A DNA stretch of 64,000 nt, taken from a virus. A program made the translations under genes and the position numbers. The stretch is taken from positions 62,001 through 126,000 of IMG/VR virus record IMGVR_UViG_3300023110_001773, one strand, 5' to 3'. How positions within the stretch are numbered: the first letter of the stretch is position 1; each line of letters begins with the position of its first letter. A model generated the notes under the pieces. That model ran no database searches and was not told the origin of the DNA. It saw nothing but the letters and a program-made list of their open reading frames with translations. Of this stretch, positions 15,924 through 24,803 are shown in pieces.

Positions 15924-17547
15924 AAAAATCTTTTCTCTCATCTGCCCACATCCAGTAGTCACCATCAATGACCTCTGCCTCTACTTCAAGTCCATTTTCT
16001 ATGAACCCGAATGGAGTCAGATCGGTTTGTATTGATCTCATTTGAGCGTTATACAATCCTTCTCGTATATCTACATCTGTTAAGTCTTTGAAGAACTGTT
16101 GAGTTGATAGCCACGCAAACAAAACCATACACATGGCCAAGTCATCGTGATAACCTTCATCAGCAGAAAAGGAACCAGCCTTCTCTACGAATGTTGATAG
16201 TTCATTAATGCAATCAGCATCCCAAACTAAAAACTTACTTTCTTCTATTAAACTTTTTAAAGCAAGACAACCCTGCCTTTTTACAGCCTTCGATGTTCTG
16301 ACACCGAGAGTTGTCTGTTTTCCAAATCCAGGCGATACATACTGTTTATTTTTTTCTTGTACCGTACTAAAAATATTTTCGTATTCTAGTTCTTGGTGCA
16401 ATATGTCAACTACTTGTTGACCGATATCGTTATTCTCAATCAATACATACGCATTATTATAGTCTTTTGCCACTCTTGCAATAAAGTCTGGATACAGGAG
16501 CGGCGCCACCTTGTTGTCTCTAAACTTTCCAACAACACGGAAAGGCATTTCTGTAATATCAACAACAACAAAAGCAGAAAAATCTCCACCTATTCCCCTT
16601 GATGTGTCGGTTGTGATTACATAATATTTATTTTCTTTCGGTTCTTCATAAATGTCTAGTCCATCTTTCTTATATATGACCTCTTTGGAAGACATCATAG
16701 ACAGTGCTTTACCACTAATCAGAGTGTTGGTTGACCCCAAGAACTCACATAAAACTTCCTGATTGTACTTTACTTCACCGAGAAGTTTAAACTGTTCTTC
16801 TGCCCACTTCTCATCTCTGCCTGGGATTTCGGTGTAGTGGATGAACATATTTTTAAAACCATTGGTTCCCTTCTCCGATTCGTTCCAGAATTTCCAGAAG
16901 TGATTGTAACCCAACGGGGTAGATGTCAAAAGAATCTTTGTAGTTTCACCAGCAGAAATAGTAGGATATACGGAAGCAAAAAACTCATCCGCAATGTTGT
17001 TTGGAATGATCGCCGCCTCATCAATGTACAACCAGTTTACAGACTTACCACGAATACCAGATGTCGTTGTAGCAGAGGTGAATACCCGAGAACCATTCTC
17101 AAGATCAACGTCACCCTTGTTCCAAGTCTTTACGCCTTGTTGCATCCATATAGGCAAATTTTCATACATGATTTGATATCGAGACAGAACCTCTCTCGCA
17201 GCAGCGGTCTTGTTTGCCATGATTGCCACCATCTTGTTGTCTTGAAAGATAGTGTAATGCAAAATACAAGCAGCTGCGGTGATCGTTTTGCCTTGCTGAC
17301 GACCTTCCATCAAGATAGTCTTACGATTATTCATAATAAAATCAACTTTATTTTTCTGACAATCGTATAGTTTAAAAGGTTGCAAACCTCTATCAAGAGT
17401 TACAATCTTGCAATAGTTTTCTATGAAATAGATGGGGTCTTCGGAACACTTAACAAACTCTGTCAGTTGTTCTTTTGTGAAATCGTGTTGATATCCAACT
17501 GGTTTGAGATTTGGGTTTCCGTGATAGGAGGTATCAATCTGGCTCAT
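15919..17547 (-). CDS. 17: Terminase large subunit gp17
   Basis: The 542-residue packaging motor has the two standard domains. In the ATPase, Walker A GRQQGKT spans residues 82-88 and Walker B WLYIDEAA spans 172-179, with a coupling SATTTSGIRG nearby. In the C-terminal RNase H-like nuclease, acidic residues lie in TTDTSRGIGGDFSAFVVVDI (about 302-321), VLIENNDIG (about 367-375) and DDLAM (about 472-476). gp17 joins the prohead portal and fills it with DNA. It overlaps gp16 by 14 bases. Confidence 0.95.
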   Translation of the reverse strand: MSQIDTSYHGNPNLKPVGYQHDFTKEQLTEFVKCSEDPIYFIENYCKIVTLDRGLQPFKLYDCQKNKVDFIMNNRKTILMEGRQQGKTITAAACILHYTIFQDNKMVAIMANKTAAAREVLSRYQIMYENLPIWMQQGVKTWNKGDVDLENGSRVFTSATTTSGIRGKSVNWLYIDEAAIIPNNIADEFFASVYPTISAGETTKILLTSTPLGYNHFWKFWNESEKGTNGFKNMFIHYTEIPGRDEKWAEEQFKLLGEVKYNQEVLCEFLGSTNTLISGKALSMMSSKEVIYKKDGLDIYEEPKENKYYVITTDTSRGIGGDFSAFVVVDITEMPFRVVGKFRDNKVAPLLYPDFIARVAKDYNNAYVLIENNDIGQQVVDILHQELEYENIFSTVQEKNKQYVSPGFGKQTTLGVRTSKAVKRQGCLALKSLIEESKFLVWDADCINELSTFVEKAGSFSADEGYHDDLAMCMVLFAWLSTQQFFKDLTDVDIREGLYNAQMRSIQTDLTPFGFIENGLEVEAEVIDGDYWMWADERKDFL

Positions 17548-17968
17548 GGTCTATAACATTCTCATTTTTTTCATCACGAATTGCTTTAAGAATATCGCTG
17601 GTAGTACCAGCAAAAACTATATTATTTTGTGTTTTTATGAGGGGTTTCTCAACACCAGACTTGACATCTATGCGATTCTTTTTCTCTTGAATCTCCATGA
17701 CATCTTTTGCCTGTTCACCCATTGTCTTGATAATCTGACCAGCAACCTCGTATGCTCTAGGGTTATCGCTGTTCATTGCAACATTCAAAATGCCTTCAGC
17801 AGCCTGTTCGCTATAGGCCATTGCTTTCTCAAGAGTTTGTCTAGCCTTTTGGAAGTCGGTATCAACATCGTTGTTACCAGTTTCGGCCGGAGGTTTCACT
17901 TGATTGGTTTCCGTAGAAACCGTTTGAAATGTTTTATCTAGAGCGTCAAAAACTTTATTTCTGCTCAT
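17534..17968 (-). CDS. 16: Terminase small subunit gp16
   Basis: The 144-residue protein matches the gp16 family: a central pair of coiled-coil helices (DFQKARQTLEKAMAYSEQAA, about residues 38-57, and DNPRAYEVAGQIIKTMGEQA, about 67-86) that forms the oligomeric ring regulating gp17. I take the ATG at 17968, which is preceded by AGGTG at proper spacing; a GTG one codon earlier is possible. The gene lies immediately upstream of gp17. Confidence 0.88.
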   Translation of the reverse strand: MSRNKVFDALDKTFQTVSTETNQVKPPAETGNNDVDTDFQKARQTLEKAMAYSEQAAEGILNVAMNSDNPRAYEVAGQIIKTMGEQAKDVMEIQEKKNRIDVKSGVEKPLIKTQNNIVFAGTTSDILKAIRDEKNENVIDHEPD

Positions 17969-17976
17969 CACATCAC

Positions 17977-18978
17977 CTATTCATATACTTGTTCAAATTC
18001 TTCAATGAACCTATATGGTTCATCCTTGTATGGGTTTGGATTGTAGTTCGGTGGTTCCTCAAAGGCAACGGCAGGTGGTGTTATGTATCCAGAACCAGCA
18101 TCGTCAATGACAATTTTTGTCACAACTCCATTTGTAATTTCTGCGTGTGCTCTAGCGTTACCATCTATAGTTATATTAGGTGCGCTTTCTGTATATCCTT
18201 CTCCACCATATTCTATTTCAATTTGACTAACAGAACCGTTTTGTATAGATGCAGTTGCTACTGGCAAAGTACCAGTGACCTCAAACCCAAACTTGATATG
18301 TGGGCCTTGCATATCTGGATTTTCGTATGTTCTTGCAATAGACTTTTTGATGAAACCTTGGTTCTGTATAAACCCATAGTAATTAAGTTTCATCGTAAAA
18401 GTCAAAGACCACACAATACTTTGTCTTGCCGCAAAATCTCCTTCATACTGATCTTCAAAAGTTACGCTGTCCAGTACAATTTTTATGTCTCTTTTGATTC
18501 CCATTTCTGGTAGATCATTAACCGTCACACTAAAATCTGGATTGAAGTATGGTAGAATCTGTTCTACAATCTGTAGTGCATCTTCTTGGTTTTTAGAAAA
18601 AATATATAATCCCATTTGCATATCATATGGAGTAGATACGAAAGACTTTCTATATGTGTTAGAATCATCTCCATCACCAACAGCAATGGTTTTTTGTACC
18701 TGTGATATTTTTCTACTGGGATCAAAATTAAATCCAAGAATCTCAAACCCCATTCTGGGGAGAGATATTGCTACCTCACCTCTGGATTCTGCATCAGGAA
18801 CCTGTGCAATACGAGACAGAAATTTTTGTTTTGGTGAGTAAGCAAGAGGCACACGAAGATTCTGAGCAACATCACCATCGGCATTTCTTCTTTCTATCTG
18901 AATATTATTAAAGATAGTGCCGAAAGCTATGATTGCTTTCTTTGTATGTTTGTGATAAAATTGTCTATTCTGAAACAT
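17977..18978 (-). CDS. 15: Tail sheath stabiliser / neck protein gp15
   Basis: The 333-residue protein begins FYHKHTKKAIIAFGTIFNNI and continues with AYSPKQKFLSRI, typical of gp15, the hexamer that caps the sheath and joins tail to head. Residues about 240-300 are an added region with two GxGY modules (GGEGY at 258-262 and GSGY at 295-298), followed by a Pro/Tyr-rich end. T4 gp15 is shorter (272), consistent with this insertion. It overlaps gp14 at 18978. Confidence 0.9.
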   Translation of the reverse strand: MFQNRQFYHKHTKKAIIAFGTIFNNIQIERRNADGDVAQNLRVPLAYSPKQKFLSRIAQVPDAESRGEVAISLPRMGFEILGFNFDPSRKISQVQKTIAVGDGDDSNTYRKSFVSTPYDMQMGLYIFSKNQEDALQIVEQILPYFNPDFSVTVNDLPEMGIKRDIKIVLDSVTFEDQYEGDFAARQSIVWSLTFTMKLNYYGFIQNQGFIKKSIARTYENPDMQGPHIKFGFEVTGTLPVATASIQNGSVSQIEIEYGGEGYTESAPNITIDGNARAHAEITNGVVTKIVIDDAGSGYITPPAVAFEEPPNYNPNPYKDEPYRFIEEFEQVYE

Positions 18979-19724
18979 TATCTTAACTCACCAAATGGGT
19001 TGACTTCACTGAAATCAAGAATATCTTCTAAGTCTTGCAGTGTATCAAAATCTGTGTTGTCGGTATTGGCCAATGCTTTTTGTGCAGCAAATTCTTCCAA
19101 TATAAGAGTCCCATTATCTTCAAGTACCAATGCATTACCATCTTCAAGTAGAAACTGAAATGCCAACATATCGATTGACTGTTCATCTGCAACAACATCA
19201 AGATCGCCAATACCAGTGTCGATGATTTCAGAAGAGTACTCGAACAATTCGCATTGCAATTTGAACACATAAATCTTTCCTAATTGATAGAAAGGATTTT
19301 GAAATTCTACATATTTAATCTCAAAGATAGAACCAGTCTTTTCAAAATATAACAAGTCACCTTCTGCTGGTCTTGCGTCCAACTGAAAGTCTCCACCAGT
19401 AGTGACAACCATTTCTTCCCATCTTCTCTTTGACAGAACAAATGTTGCAGAATCTCTAATTTCTATACCAAATTTTGTAAATAAATCTCCCTCACCTTCA
19501 AACCCATCTACGTTTTCTAAATACATTTCTAGAGGATAGGCTTGTGTAAACTTAGACAATGCATCCTCATCAAGAATCAGGTCTCTGTTTACAATTGTTC
19601 TGGGAAGATAGTAAACATCGTGGCCGTAAATTTTGAGACTTTCAATAACTAAGTCTTCAACCAAACGTTGTTCGTTTGTTGTACCAGATGTGTTTCCAGA
19701 TTGGAAATAGAAGTTAGTAGCCAC
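18978..19724 (-). CDS. 14: Neck protein gp14
   Basis: The 248-residue protein matches T4 gp14 (256 residues), which with gp13 closes the packaged head. The N-terminal LVEDLVIESLKIYGHDVYYL (22-41) and the FELSKRRWEEM-like segment near residues 90-101 are typical. The C-terminal 60 residues are acidic and leucine-rich. It sits between gp13 and gp15 as in T4. Confidence 0.9.
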   Translation of the reverse strand: MATNFYFQSGNTSGTTNEQRLVEDLVIESLKIYGHDVYYLPRTIVNRDLILDEDALSKFTQAYPLEMYLENVDGFEGEGDLFTKFGIEIRDSATFVLSKRRWEEMVVTTGGDFQLDARPAEGDLLYFEKTGSIFEIKYVEFQNPFYQLGKIYVFKLQCELFEYSSEIIDTGIGDLDVVADEQSIDMLAFQFLLEDGNALVLEDNGTLILEEFAAQKALANTDNTDFDTLQDLEDILDFSEVNPFGELR

Positions 19725-19727
19725 GAT

Positions 19728-20687
19728 TTACCCCACCATGAAGGAAGGAGGCAACTCGTACTTTAATTGCATTTCTTCTTCTATCTGAGATATCTCTTGT
19801 ACTGCCTCTTGATAGATGGTTTCACCATTAAGAGTAACTCCGCCCGGCATTTGGATGCCTTGGAATTTTTTCATATTTTCACCCCACTGTTTCTTGATTA
19901 ATGCGGTTGCATATCTCTTTAGAAACATGTCATCGTAAACCTCGGTGTATTCACTGGGGTCTAATATTGCATAAGCTTCAGCTACAATATAGTCTCCAAT
20001 GTCATATGTCTCTGACAAGTCTGCATCAATATGCAGCTTGTTTGTTTTTCTGTTCCACCTAATCTGTCTTTCGTTTCGGAACAGTTGTTCAAGAGTTGTC
20101 ATGTGACTCTTTGTCATTGCGTAGTATGTGACATCAGCAGACAACAAGTTGTATAGATCATTCAGTGCAAACTGGTAGTCAACATCAAACAGTCCGTCTG
20201 ACTTTCCTCCCACCAAGGAACCAAACTTAAACAATCTTACAATATTTAGGATGTTATTGCTGATAGGGACATATCCATTCTCAATGTCCCCCTTAGTATA
20301 TGGGGTCGAAGAAAGAGTAGCAGTATAACCAGAAGTATTACCAGTGATAGTTTCACTGGCAGCCCAAGTTCCCTTACTTTCTTCTACGGAGATGTCGTTT
20401 CCGTCCAAGGATACTATATTCGCAGTGGCCCCAGAAGTATTCCCCGTGATTAGTTCACCAACATGAAAGTTGCTAGCCAAAGAAGCCTGTAGGTTTACAG
20501 TAGAACCCGTCAGTTTATGTTTGACGTAAGTTCTTTCCGTACCATCAAAATGATATTCTTGCCAAAATTGTAATGCGTCATCAATTCTGTCTGAGATTTG
20601 ATCTTCATCGACATTTATTTCAATGACGGGAAAACCAAGTCTTCTCAGACAGTAATCAATGAGCTCCTGGCGACTTGATAAAGCCAT
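19728..20687 (-). CDS. 13: Neck protein gp13 with inserted repeat domain
   Basis: The 319-residue protein is the gp13 neck component. The N-terminus (RQELIDYCLRRLGFPVIEIN, 6-25) and the central LFDVDYQFALNDLYNLLS region are conserved. Residues about 62-128 are an extra domain with two copies of an ITGNTSG motif (80-86 and 114-120) that is not part of the core fold. The gene starts the gp13-gp14-gp15-gp16-gp17 neck and packaging group. Confidence 0.88.
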   Translation of the reverse strand: MALSSRQELIDYCLRRLGFPVIEINVDEDQISDRIDDALQFWQEYHFDGTERTYVKHKLTGSTVNLQASLASNFHVGELITGNTSGATANIVSLDGNDISVEESKGTWAASETITGNTSGYTATLSSTPYTKGDIENGYVPISNNILNIVRLFKFGSLVGGKSDGLFDVDYQFALNDLYNLLSADVTYYAMTKSHMTTLEQLFRNERQIRWNRKTNKLHIDADLSETYDIGDYIVAEAYAILDPSEYTEVYDDMFLKRYATALIKKQWGENMKKFQGIQMPGGVTLNGETIYQEAVQEISQIEEEMQLKYELPPSFMVG

Positions 20688-20699
20688 TCAACTCTCCTA

Positions 20700-21887
20700 T
20701 CAGGAAGCATCAGCAGCGTATAGTCTCGCTTCAAGTTCTGCAATAGCTGCTTGAACGAATGCAGTCGTTGCAATCTGTGTAGTGTCAGTGCCTGTTGTAG
20801 CAGTAGGAGCGGTTGGAGTACCTGTCAGTGCAGGTGAAGCCAGTGCAGCCTTATCATCCAATTGTGTCTGAATATTGCTTGTTACACCATCAACATAGTT
20901 GAGTTCTGTTACAGTTGAAGTCAAACCTGTAAGTGTTACAGCAGTGGTCGCATTTGATGCTGTACCAGTCAAGTCACCAGTTACGTTACCCGTTAAGTTT
21001 GCTTCAACTGTTCCTGCGACAAATGTCTCAGAACCAATTGTCCACTTATCATTAGTTTCGTCCCAAAGGAATGTGACAGAAGTAGACCCACCACGAGAAA
21101 TACTGAGTCCAGCATCTTCCGTTGGACTTCCAGAGGTGAAGTTACTGTTAAGAACCAGAGTGTTGTCGGCAATGTTTACAGTTTCAGAGTTTACAGTAGT
21201 TGTTGTTCCAGAAACAGTTAAACTACCAGTAACAGTCATGTCATCATTAACCGTGACATTACCAGTTCCGTTACCACTCAATACCAAATTAGTATCGCTA
21301 CTATAAGTTGTGATCTGATTTACTTTGATATTGTTTGCAAAGGTAATATCGTTACCAGCAGAGTTGGTGATATTCTCACCGTCCGTAATCTGTAACGTAC
21401 CCTTAACTTGAATAACACCCGTACCAGTGGGATCAAATTCAATATCACCCGTACCAGATGTTTGTACACTAACATTCTGATTGGAGTCAGCAGAAATTGT
21501 AATTGTACCAGAGTTATCTGATACCACCTGTTGTCCGTTTACATACAGAGACCCCGGCCCAACATAGACATCTGCCCACTGTTTTGATGATGAACCGAGA
21601 CTTCTTGTGTTGTCTGCATCAGGAACGATGTCCTGATTTACCGATGAGAGAAATGTTCCAACTCTAGCATCCGTGTACCAAAGATTTGTAGAACCTTCAG
21701 TGATATCGTCTGTATCTGTAATTCCAGCAAGTTCCGAGTAAAGAGCGAGTCTAAATCCGCCTGCTGTTGAACCGTCATGAACACGCAACGTATTATTGGT
21801 AGTATCATAGGAAATCTCACCTTCTGCTCCAGTGAAGCTACCGTTCTGCGTTGCTGTTCCCCGTCTAAATTGTACCTGTGTTGGCAT
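20700..21887 (-). CDS. Tail-fibre-type protein with MtdN-like N-terminus
   Basis: The 395-residue protein starts with QFRRGTATQNGSFTGAEGEI (5-24), resembling the N-terminal domain of phage tropism determinants and many fibres. It continues with Thr/Ser/Gly/Asn-rich beta sequence, including LTVSGTTTTVNSETVNI (about 232-248). It ends with the common fibre tail DTTQIATTAFVQAAIAELEA. It is probably an adhesin or fibre shaft; trimerisation is inferred. A related module occurs in the next genes. Confidence 0.75.
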   Translation of the reverse strand: MPTQVQFRRGTATQNGSFTGAEGEISYDTTNNTLRVHDGSTAGGFRLALYSELAGITDTDDITEGSTNLWYTDARVGTFLSSVNQDIVPDADNTRSLGSSSKQWADVYVGPGSLYVNGQQVVSDNSGTITISADSNQNVSVQTSGTGDIEFDPTGTGVIQVKGTLQITDGENITNSAGNDITFANNIKVNQITTYSSDTNLVLSGNGTGNVTVNDDMTVTGSLTVSGTTTTVNSETVNIADNTLVLNSNFTSGSPTEDAGLSISRGGSTSVTFLWDETNDKWTIGSETFVAGTVEANLTGNVTGDLTGTASNATTAVTLTGLTSTVTELNYVDGVTSNIQTQLDDKAALASPALTGTPTAPTATTGTDTTQIATTAFVQAAIAELEARLYAADAS

Positions 21888-21914
21888 AGTAGTTTCTTCC
21901 TATAATCTTATAAT

Positions 21915-22142
21915 CTAAAATGTTCCACCATCTAGCGAATCTACCTGAGCGCCAGGTATAGTGGCACTAGAATTAAGATTATTTAAATCCGCTCTGAGAT
22001 GTTCTATTCCTCCCTGAGTAGTACCATCGTGTACTACCAGAGCCTTTTTGGTTGTGTTGATAGTTATCTCGCCCTCTGCACCAGTAAAACTGGCGTGTTG
22101 GGTCGTAGTACCTCTTTTAAACTGAACTTGCGTGCCAGCCAT
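21915..22142 (-). CDS. Small MtdN-like single-domain structural protein
   Basis: The 75-residue protein is almost only one N-terminal fibre module (QVQFKRGTTTQHASFTGAEG, 5-24), closely similar to the start of the 395-residue protein downstream. It ends in VDSLDGGTF. It could be a separate cap or adaptor that shares an interface with the longer fibres. The function is inferred from similarity within the window. Confidence 0.65.
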   Translation of the reverse strand: MAGTQVQFKRGTTTQHASFTGAEGEITINTTKKALVVHDGTTQGGIEHLRADLNNLNSSATIPGAQVDSLDGGTF

Positions 22143-22154
22143 CTCTCTTTACCC

Positions 22155-22463
22155 TTATGATAATGCGCCCAAATCTTCGGTTGCTAAAGTACCAGTAGGT
22201 GTCGTTTTGCAATCAAAACTATTTTCAATAATTACTCCAAAAGCATCTGAATCTGGGTTGGTCAAACCACCATAGTCACCAGTTGGAAAGACTAAATTTG
22301 GATCACTTATGGAAAAATTTGCAATAGTAACAATATTATCAGCAGAGTCACGAACAAAAATCTTTTTATCAGCGGTATTTACTGCAACCTCACCCACCAC
22401 CAAATCACTGGTAGTTGGTAAAGAAGATGCAGTTTCGCTTCTTTTTAATTTAATCGTTGCCAC
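22155..22463 (-). CDS. Small fibre-module structural protein
   Basis: The 102-residue protein starts MATIKLKRSETASSLPTTSD and carries the LVVGEVAVNTADKKIFVRD pattern (21-39), another version of the fibre N-terminal module also seen in the 462-residue protein. The C-terminal half (residues 50-102) is different and not recognised. Its start overlaps the upstream gene's end by 14 bases, so it is translationally linked. Confidence 0.6.
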   Translation of the reverse strand: MATIKLKRSETASSLPTTSDLVVGEVAVNTADKKIFVRDSADNIVTIANFSISDPNLVFPTGDYGGLTNPDSDAFGVIIENSFDCKTTPTGTLATEDLGALS

Positions 22464-22719
22464 TTATCTCTCCAGCAGAAAAATTAGCAGGTTGTTTTTT
22501 AAATTGACTTGGAGGAGAAACTTTCGGTGTTTTTTCTTCAACCTTTTTTGGTTGTACTAAAACCTTTTCCTCTGTCTCTTTATTTTCAACCGTCTCCAAT
22601 CTAGTTAGTTTTAAATTTGCAAACTCTAATTGAGATTTCAACAAAATGTTTTCTTGTTGTAACTCATTTACTTTAGTAGCCAATTTGTTCACATAAGTTT
22701 GTAAAAATTCTTCATCCAT
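22450..22719 (-). CDS. Small coiled-coil protein of the fibre cluster
   Basis: The 89-residue protein has an N-terminal heptad-like coiled coil (TYVNKLATKVNELQQENILL, residues 8-27, continuing to about 50). A Lys/Glu/Pro-rich linker and a short tail follow. It may be an assembly factor or trimerisation element for the neighbouring fibres; this is inferred from context only. A strong G6/C6 hairpin lies just upstream of its start. Confidence 0.6.
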   Translation of the reverse strand: MDEEFLQTYVNKLATKVNELQQENILLKSQLEFANLKLTRLETVENKETEEKVLVQPKKVEEKTPKVSPPSQFKKQPANFSAGEISGND

Positions 22720-22741
22720 TATATGTCTCCATAATATTAAT

Positions 22742-22760
22742 GGGGGGATAAACTCCCCCC
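22742..22760 (-). terminator. GC-rich hairpin between fibre genes
   Basis: GGGGGG (22742-22747), a seven-base loop and CCCCCC (22755-22760) form a strong hairpin on the minus strand, just past the stop of the 462-residue fibre gene. The following sequence (ATTAATATT) is AT-rich but not a clean U-tract. It may act as a partial terminator or a processing/stability element that sets different levels for the fibre and the genes after it. Confidence 0.55.
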
Positions 22761-22770
22761 GTCAATTTAA

Positions 22771-24159
22771 TTAGTAAGAACCGCCATCAATAGCAAGTTC
22801 TACCCACTCTGGTGTCCCATTGTTAGAACGTAGGTAGTAACCATCAGCTCCAGCAGCAGTAGCCTGAATTGCACCAGTACCGTTACCAAAAAGAATACCG
22901 TTGCTGGTCAGTGTAGTAGCACCAGTACCACCATCGGCAACTGCGATTGCGGCAGACAGACCAGAAACAGTACCACTGGTCAAGTTGCCTTCGATGTTAG
23001 CAACCAATGTTGCAACTGCATAACCAGTTGAACCAGTGTCTACTGTAGTAGTAGGAGCAGACTGAGAGTCCTTAAACAGTTTCCACTTACCACTGTCAGA
23101 CGCATCACGGAACAGACCAGCGTACAGGTCTTGTGAACCAGATGTGTCATACAGACCGTAGAAACCAACGTCCACTGAGTCGGATGAATTGTTGCCAGAA
23201 GCCAACTTGAACAGCGGGTCAGTAACGTCCAAGTTTGTGGTGTTTACTGTGGTAGTTGTACCGTTTACAGTAAGGTTACCAGAAACCGTCAAGTTACCAC
23301 CAACAGTCGGGTTAGTTGCAAGACCAACCGTGACTTGGTTGTTAGAAACCGCAGTTGTTACTTCGTTCGCAGTACCAGCAAAGGTAAGAGTCTCACCACC
23401 GTTTACCGTATCAGTTGTACCACTGTCAGCAGCGACATCAAAAGACGTTGCAATCGCAGCGGTAGTTGCAGCAGTGATACGACCCTGTGCATCAACCGTG
23501 ATTACGGGAACAGCAGTTGTAGAACCGTAAGATGAGGCAGTAACACCAGAAGCAGGCATACTGATTTGACCGCCAGACTTAGAAAGAGTGGAGTCAACAC
23601 TAATTGCAGCCTGTGCTCTTGCGTCTGTGTAGTAGAGGTTAGTAGAACCTTCTGCTAGGTCATCGGTATCGTTGTCAGAAAAATCGTCAGCATCAGCAGC
23701 AGGAGCCCAACTTGTACCATTGTACTTCAGTACTTGACCAGAAGTCGCACCAGATGTTGAAACGTCACTAAGGTTGTCAATTGCAATGGTGATATCAGCA
23801 GAACCATCGAAAGACTGACCAGCGATGTTACGAGCAGTTTCCAAAACTGTTGCATCTGAAGCAGTACCATTTAGGTCAGCAGTAATAGTACCAGCAGAGA
23901 AGTTACCAGAACCATCTCTCTTGACAATCTTACTTGCAGTATTTGCATCAGTAGCACCATCTACTGCATCGGTATAGTACTTACCACCGATTGCATGAAT
24001 AACCTGTTGTGAACCAGAATCAAGAGACTCAATGTACAGTTTGGCGCCCGCACCATCTCCAGACTGATCTTCTGCATAAGCAAGTTCTCCCTGCACCAAA
24101 TCACTGGTGCCTGGAGCAGCGCTTCCACTCGATCTTTTGATTTGAATTGTTGTTGCCAT
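22771..24159 (-). CDS. Large tail-fibre-type structural protein
   Basis: The 462-residue protein starts with a fibre module (TTIQIKRSSGSAAPGTSDLV, 3-22). Repeat-rich Thr/Ser/Gly/Ala beta sequence follows, including DLAEGSTNLYYTDARAQAAI (about 167-186) and LTVSGNLTVNGTTTTVNTTN (about 294-313). Both also occur in related form in the 395-residue protein. It ends LAIDGGSY, echoing the DGGTF ends of two small neighbours. This is most likely a trimeric fibre or whisker; receptor specificity is unknown. Confidence 0.72.
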   Translation of the reverse strand: MATTIQIKRSSGSAAPGTSDLVQGELAYAEDQSGDGAGAKLYIESLDSGSQQVIHAIGGKYYTDAVDGATDANTASKIVKRDGSGNFSAGTITADLNGTASDATVLETARNIAGQSFDGSADITIAIDNLSDVSTSGATSGQVLKYNGTSWAPAADADDFSDNDTDDLAEGSTNLYYTDARAQAAISVDSTLSKSGGQISMPASGVTASSYGSTTAVPVITVDAQGRITAATTAAIATSFDVAADSGTTDTVNGGETLTFAGTANEVTTAVSNNQVTVGLATNPTVGGNLTVSGNLTVNGTTTTVNTTNLDVTDPLFKLASGNNSSDSVDVGFYGLYDTSGSQDLYAGLFRDASDSGKWKLFKDSQSAPTTTVDTGSTGYAVATLVANIEGNLTSGTVSGLSAAIAVADGGTGATTLTSNGILFGNGTGAIQATAAGADGYYLRSNNGTPEWVELAIDGGSY

Positions 24160-24201
24160 TTAGTTTCTCCCAATTAAGGTTTGTTTTTTGTTATCTAAAA
24201 T

Positions 24202-24432
24202 TTAAAAAGTTCCACCATCAATACTGTTTACTTGGACATCTGCCGAAGTCAGTGGAGCAGCTTCCCAATTTCCTGAAGCGGCATTATAAACAAGAGTCTC
24301 TCCATCCTGTGCGTCAGTAACATCAACACCAGCAAGACCTTCTATTCTAGTAGAAGTCTGAGTTTTAGAGTTAGTAGTAGTAGTAACTCTTTTTGTAGAT
24401 GTGGGCGTATTAACCCTTACTCTGACTACCAT
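24202..24432 (-). CDS. Small structural protein ending in DGGTF
   Basis: The 76-residue protein has a Thr/Arg-rich N-terminal half and the C-terminal NAASGNWEAAPLTSADVQVN (50-69), resembling the 'YNGTSWAPAADADD' segment of the large fibre. It ends SIDGGTF. The start codon overlaps the previous stop (TAATG). It probably belongs to the same fibre assembly; no further function can be given. Confidence 0.6.
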   Translation of the reverse strand: MVVRVRVNTPTSTKRVTTTTNSKTQTSTRIEGLAGVDVTDAQDGETLVYNAASGNWEAAPLTSADVQVNSIDGGTF

Positions 24433-24758
24433 TACCTAGTTACCTCTGGGGTTACTGTAATAATGCCTTCTAATATCCTCAGTGTTTCCGAGGGGTCTTC
24501 AATTTCTAAATCATAAACATATCTACCAGCTTTCAAAGCACTTGTTTGTGCTGAAGTTAAACTCATTGTAACTTCTCCAGTCAAATCAACTTTGCTCGTT
24601 GTAAAAGCTGTATAAGTATTAGTATAATAACTCTTTCTAAGTTGAGCTCTAGGAGTATATAAAGACAAGTCTTTTGGACTCCCATCATCATTAGTTAGGT
24701 CAATCGACAAGGCAAAAGTTGTTCCCTGATCAATTACCAAATTTTGTACAGTAGCCAT
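24432..24758 (-). CDS. BppU/Ig-like structural protein
   Basis: The 108-residue protein (VIDQGTTFALSIDLTNDDGS near 8-27, LKAGRYVYDLEIEDPSETLR near 76-95) has the pattern of small immunoglobulin-like phage proteins related to the N-terminal domain of baseplate upper proteins. It is probably virion-exposed. A late promoter lies 23 bases upstream of its ATG, so it heads the fibre operon. Confidence 0.68.
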   Translation of the reverse strand: MATVQNLVIDQGTTFALSIDLTNDDGSPKDLSLYTPRAQLRKSYYTNTYTAFTTSKVDLTGEVTMSLTSAQTSALKAGRYVYDLEIEDPSETLRILEGIITVTPEVTR

Positions 24759-24781
24759 TTATGATTCCATCTTTTACAAGT

Positions 24782-24789
24782 TATTTATA
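24782..24789 (-). promoter_or_regulatory. T4-type late promoter TATAAATA, fibre operon
   Basis: An exact box reads on the minus strand 23 bases before the ATG at 24758. The plus-strand island starts 15 bases away at 24804, so this 45-base gap is the divergence point between the fibre operon and the glycosyltransferase island. Confidence 0.75.
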
Positions 24790-24803
24790 AGAAAAAGAAA
24801 CTT

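Noticed and set aside
16837-17370. Plus-strand reading frame of 177 codons opposite gp17
   Set aside because: It runs antisense through the gp17 ATPase region, has unnatural composition and shows no motif.
17929-18513. Plus-strand reading frame of 194 codons opposite gp15 and gp16
   Set aside because: It is antisense to clearly identified neck and terminase genes, is rich in Cys, Phe and Ser as expected of a shadow frame, and has no ribosome site or domain.
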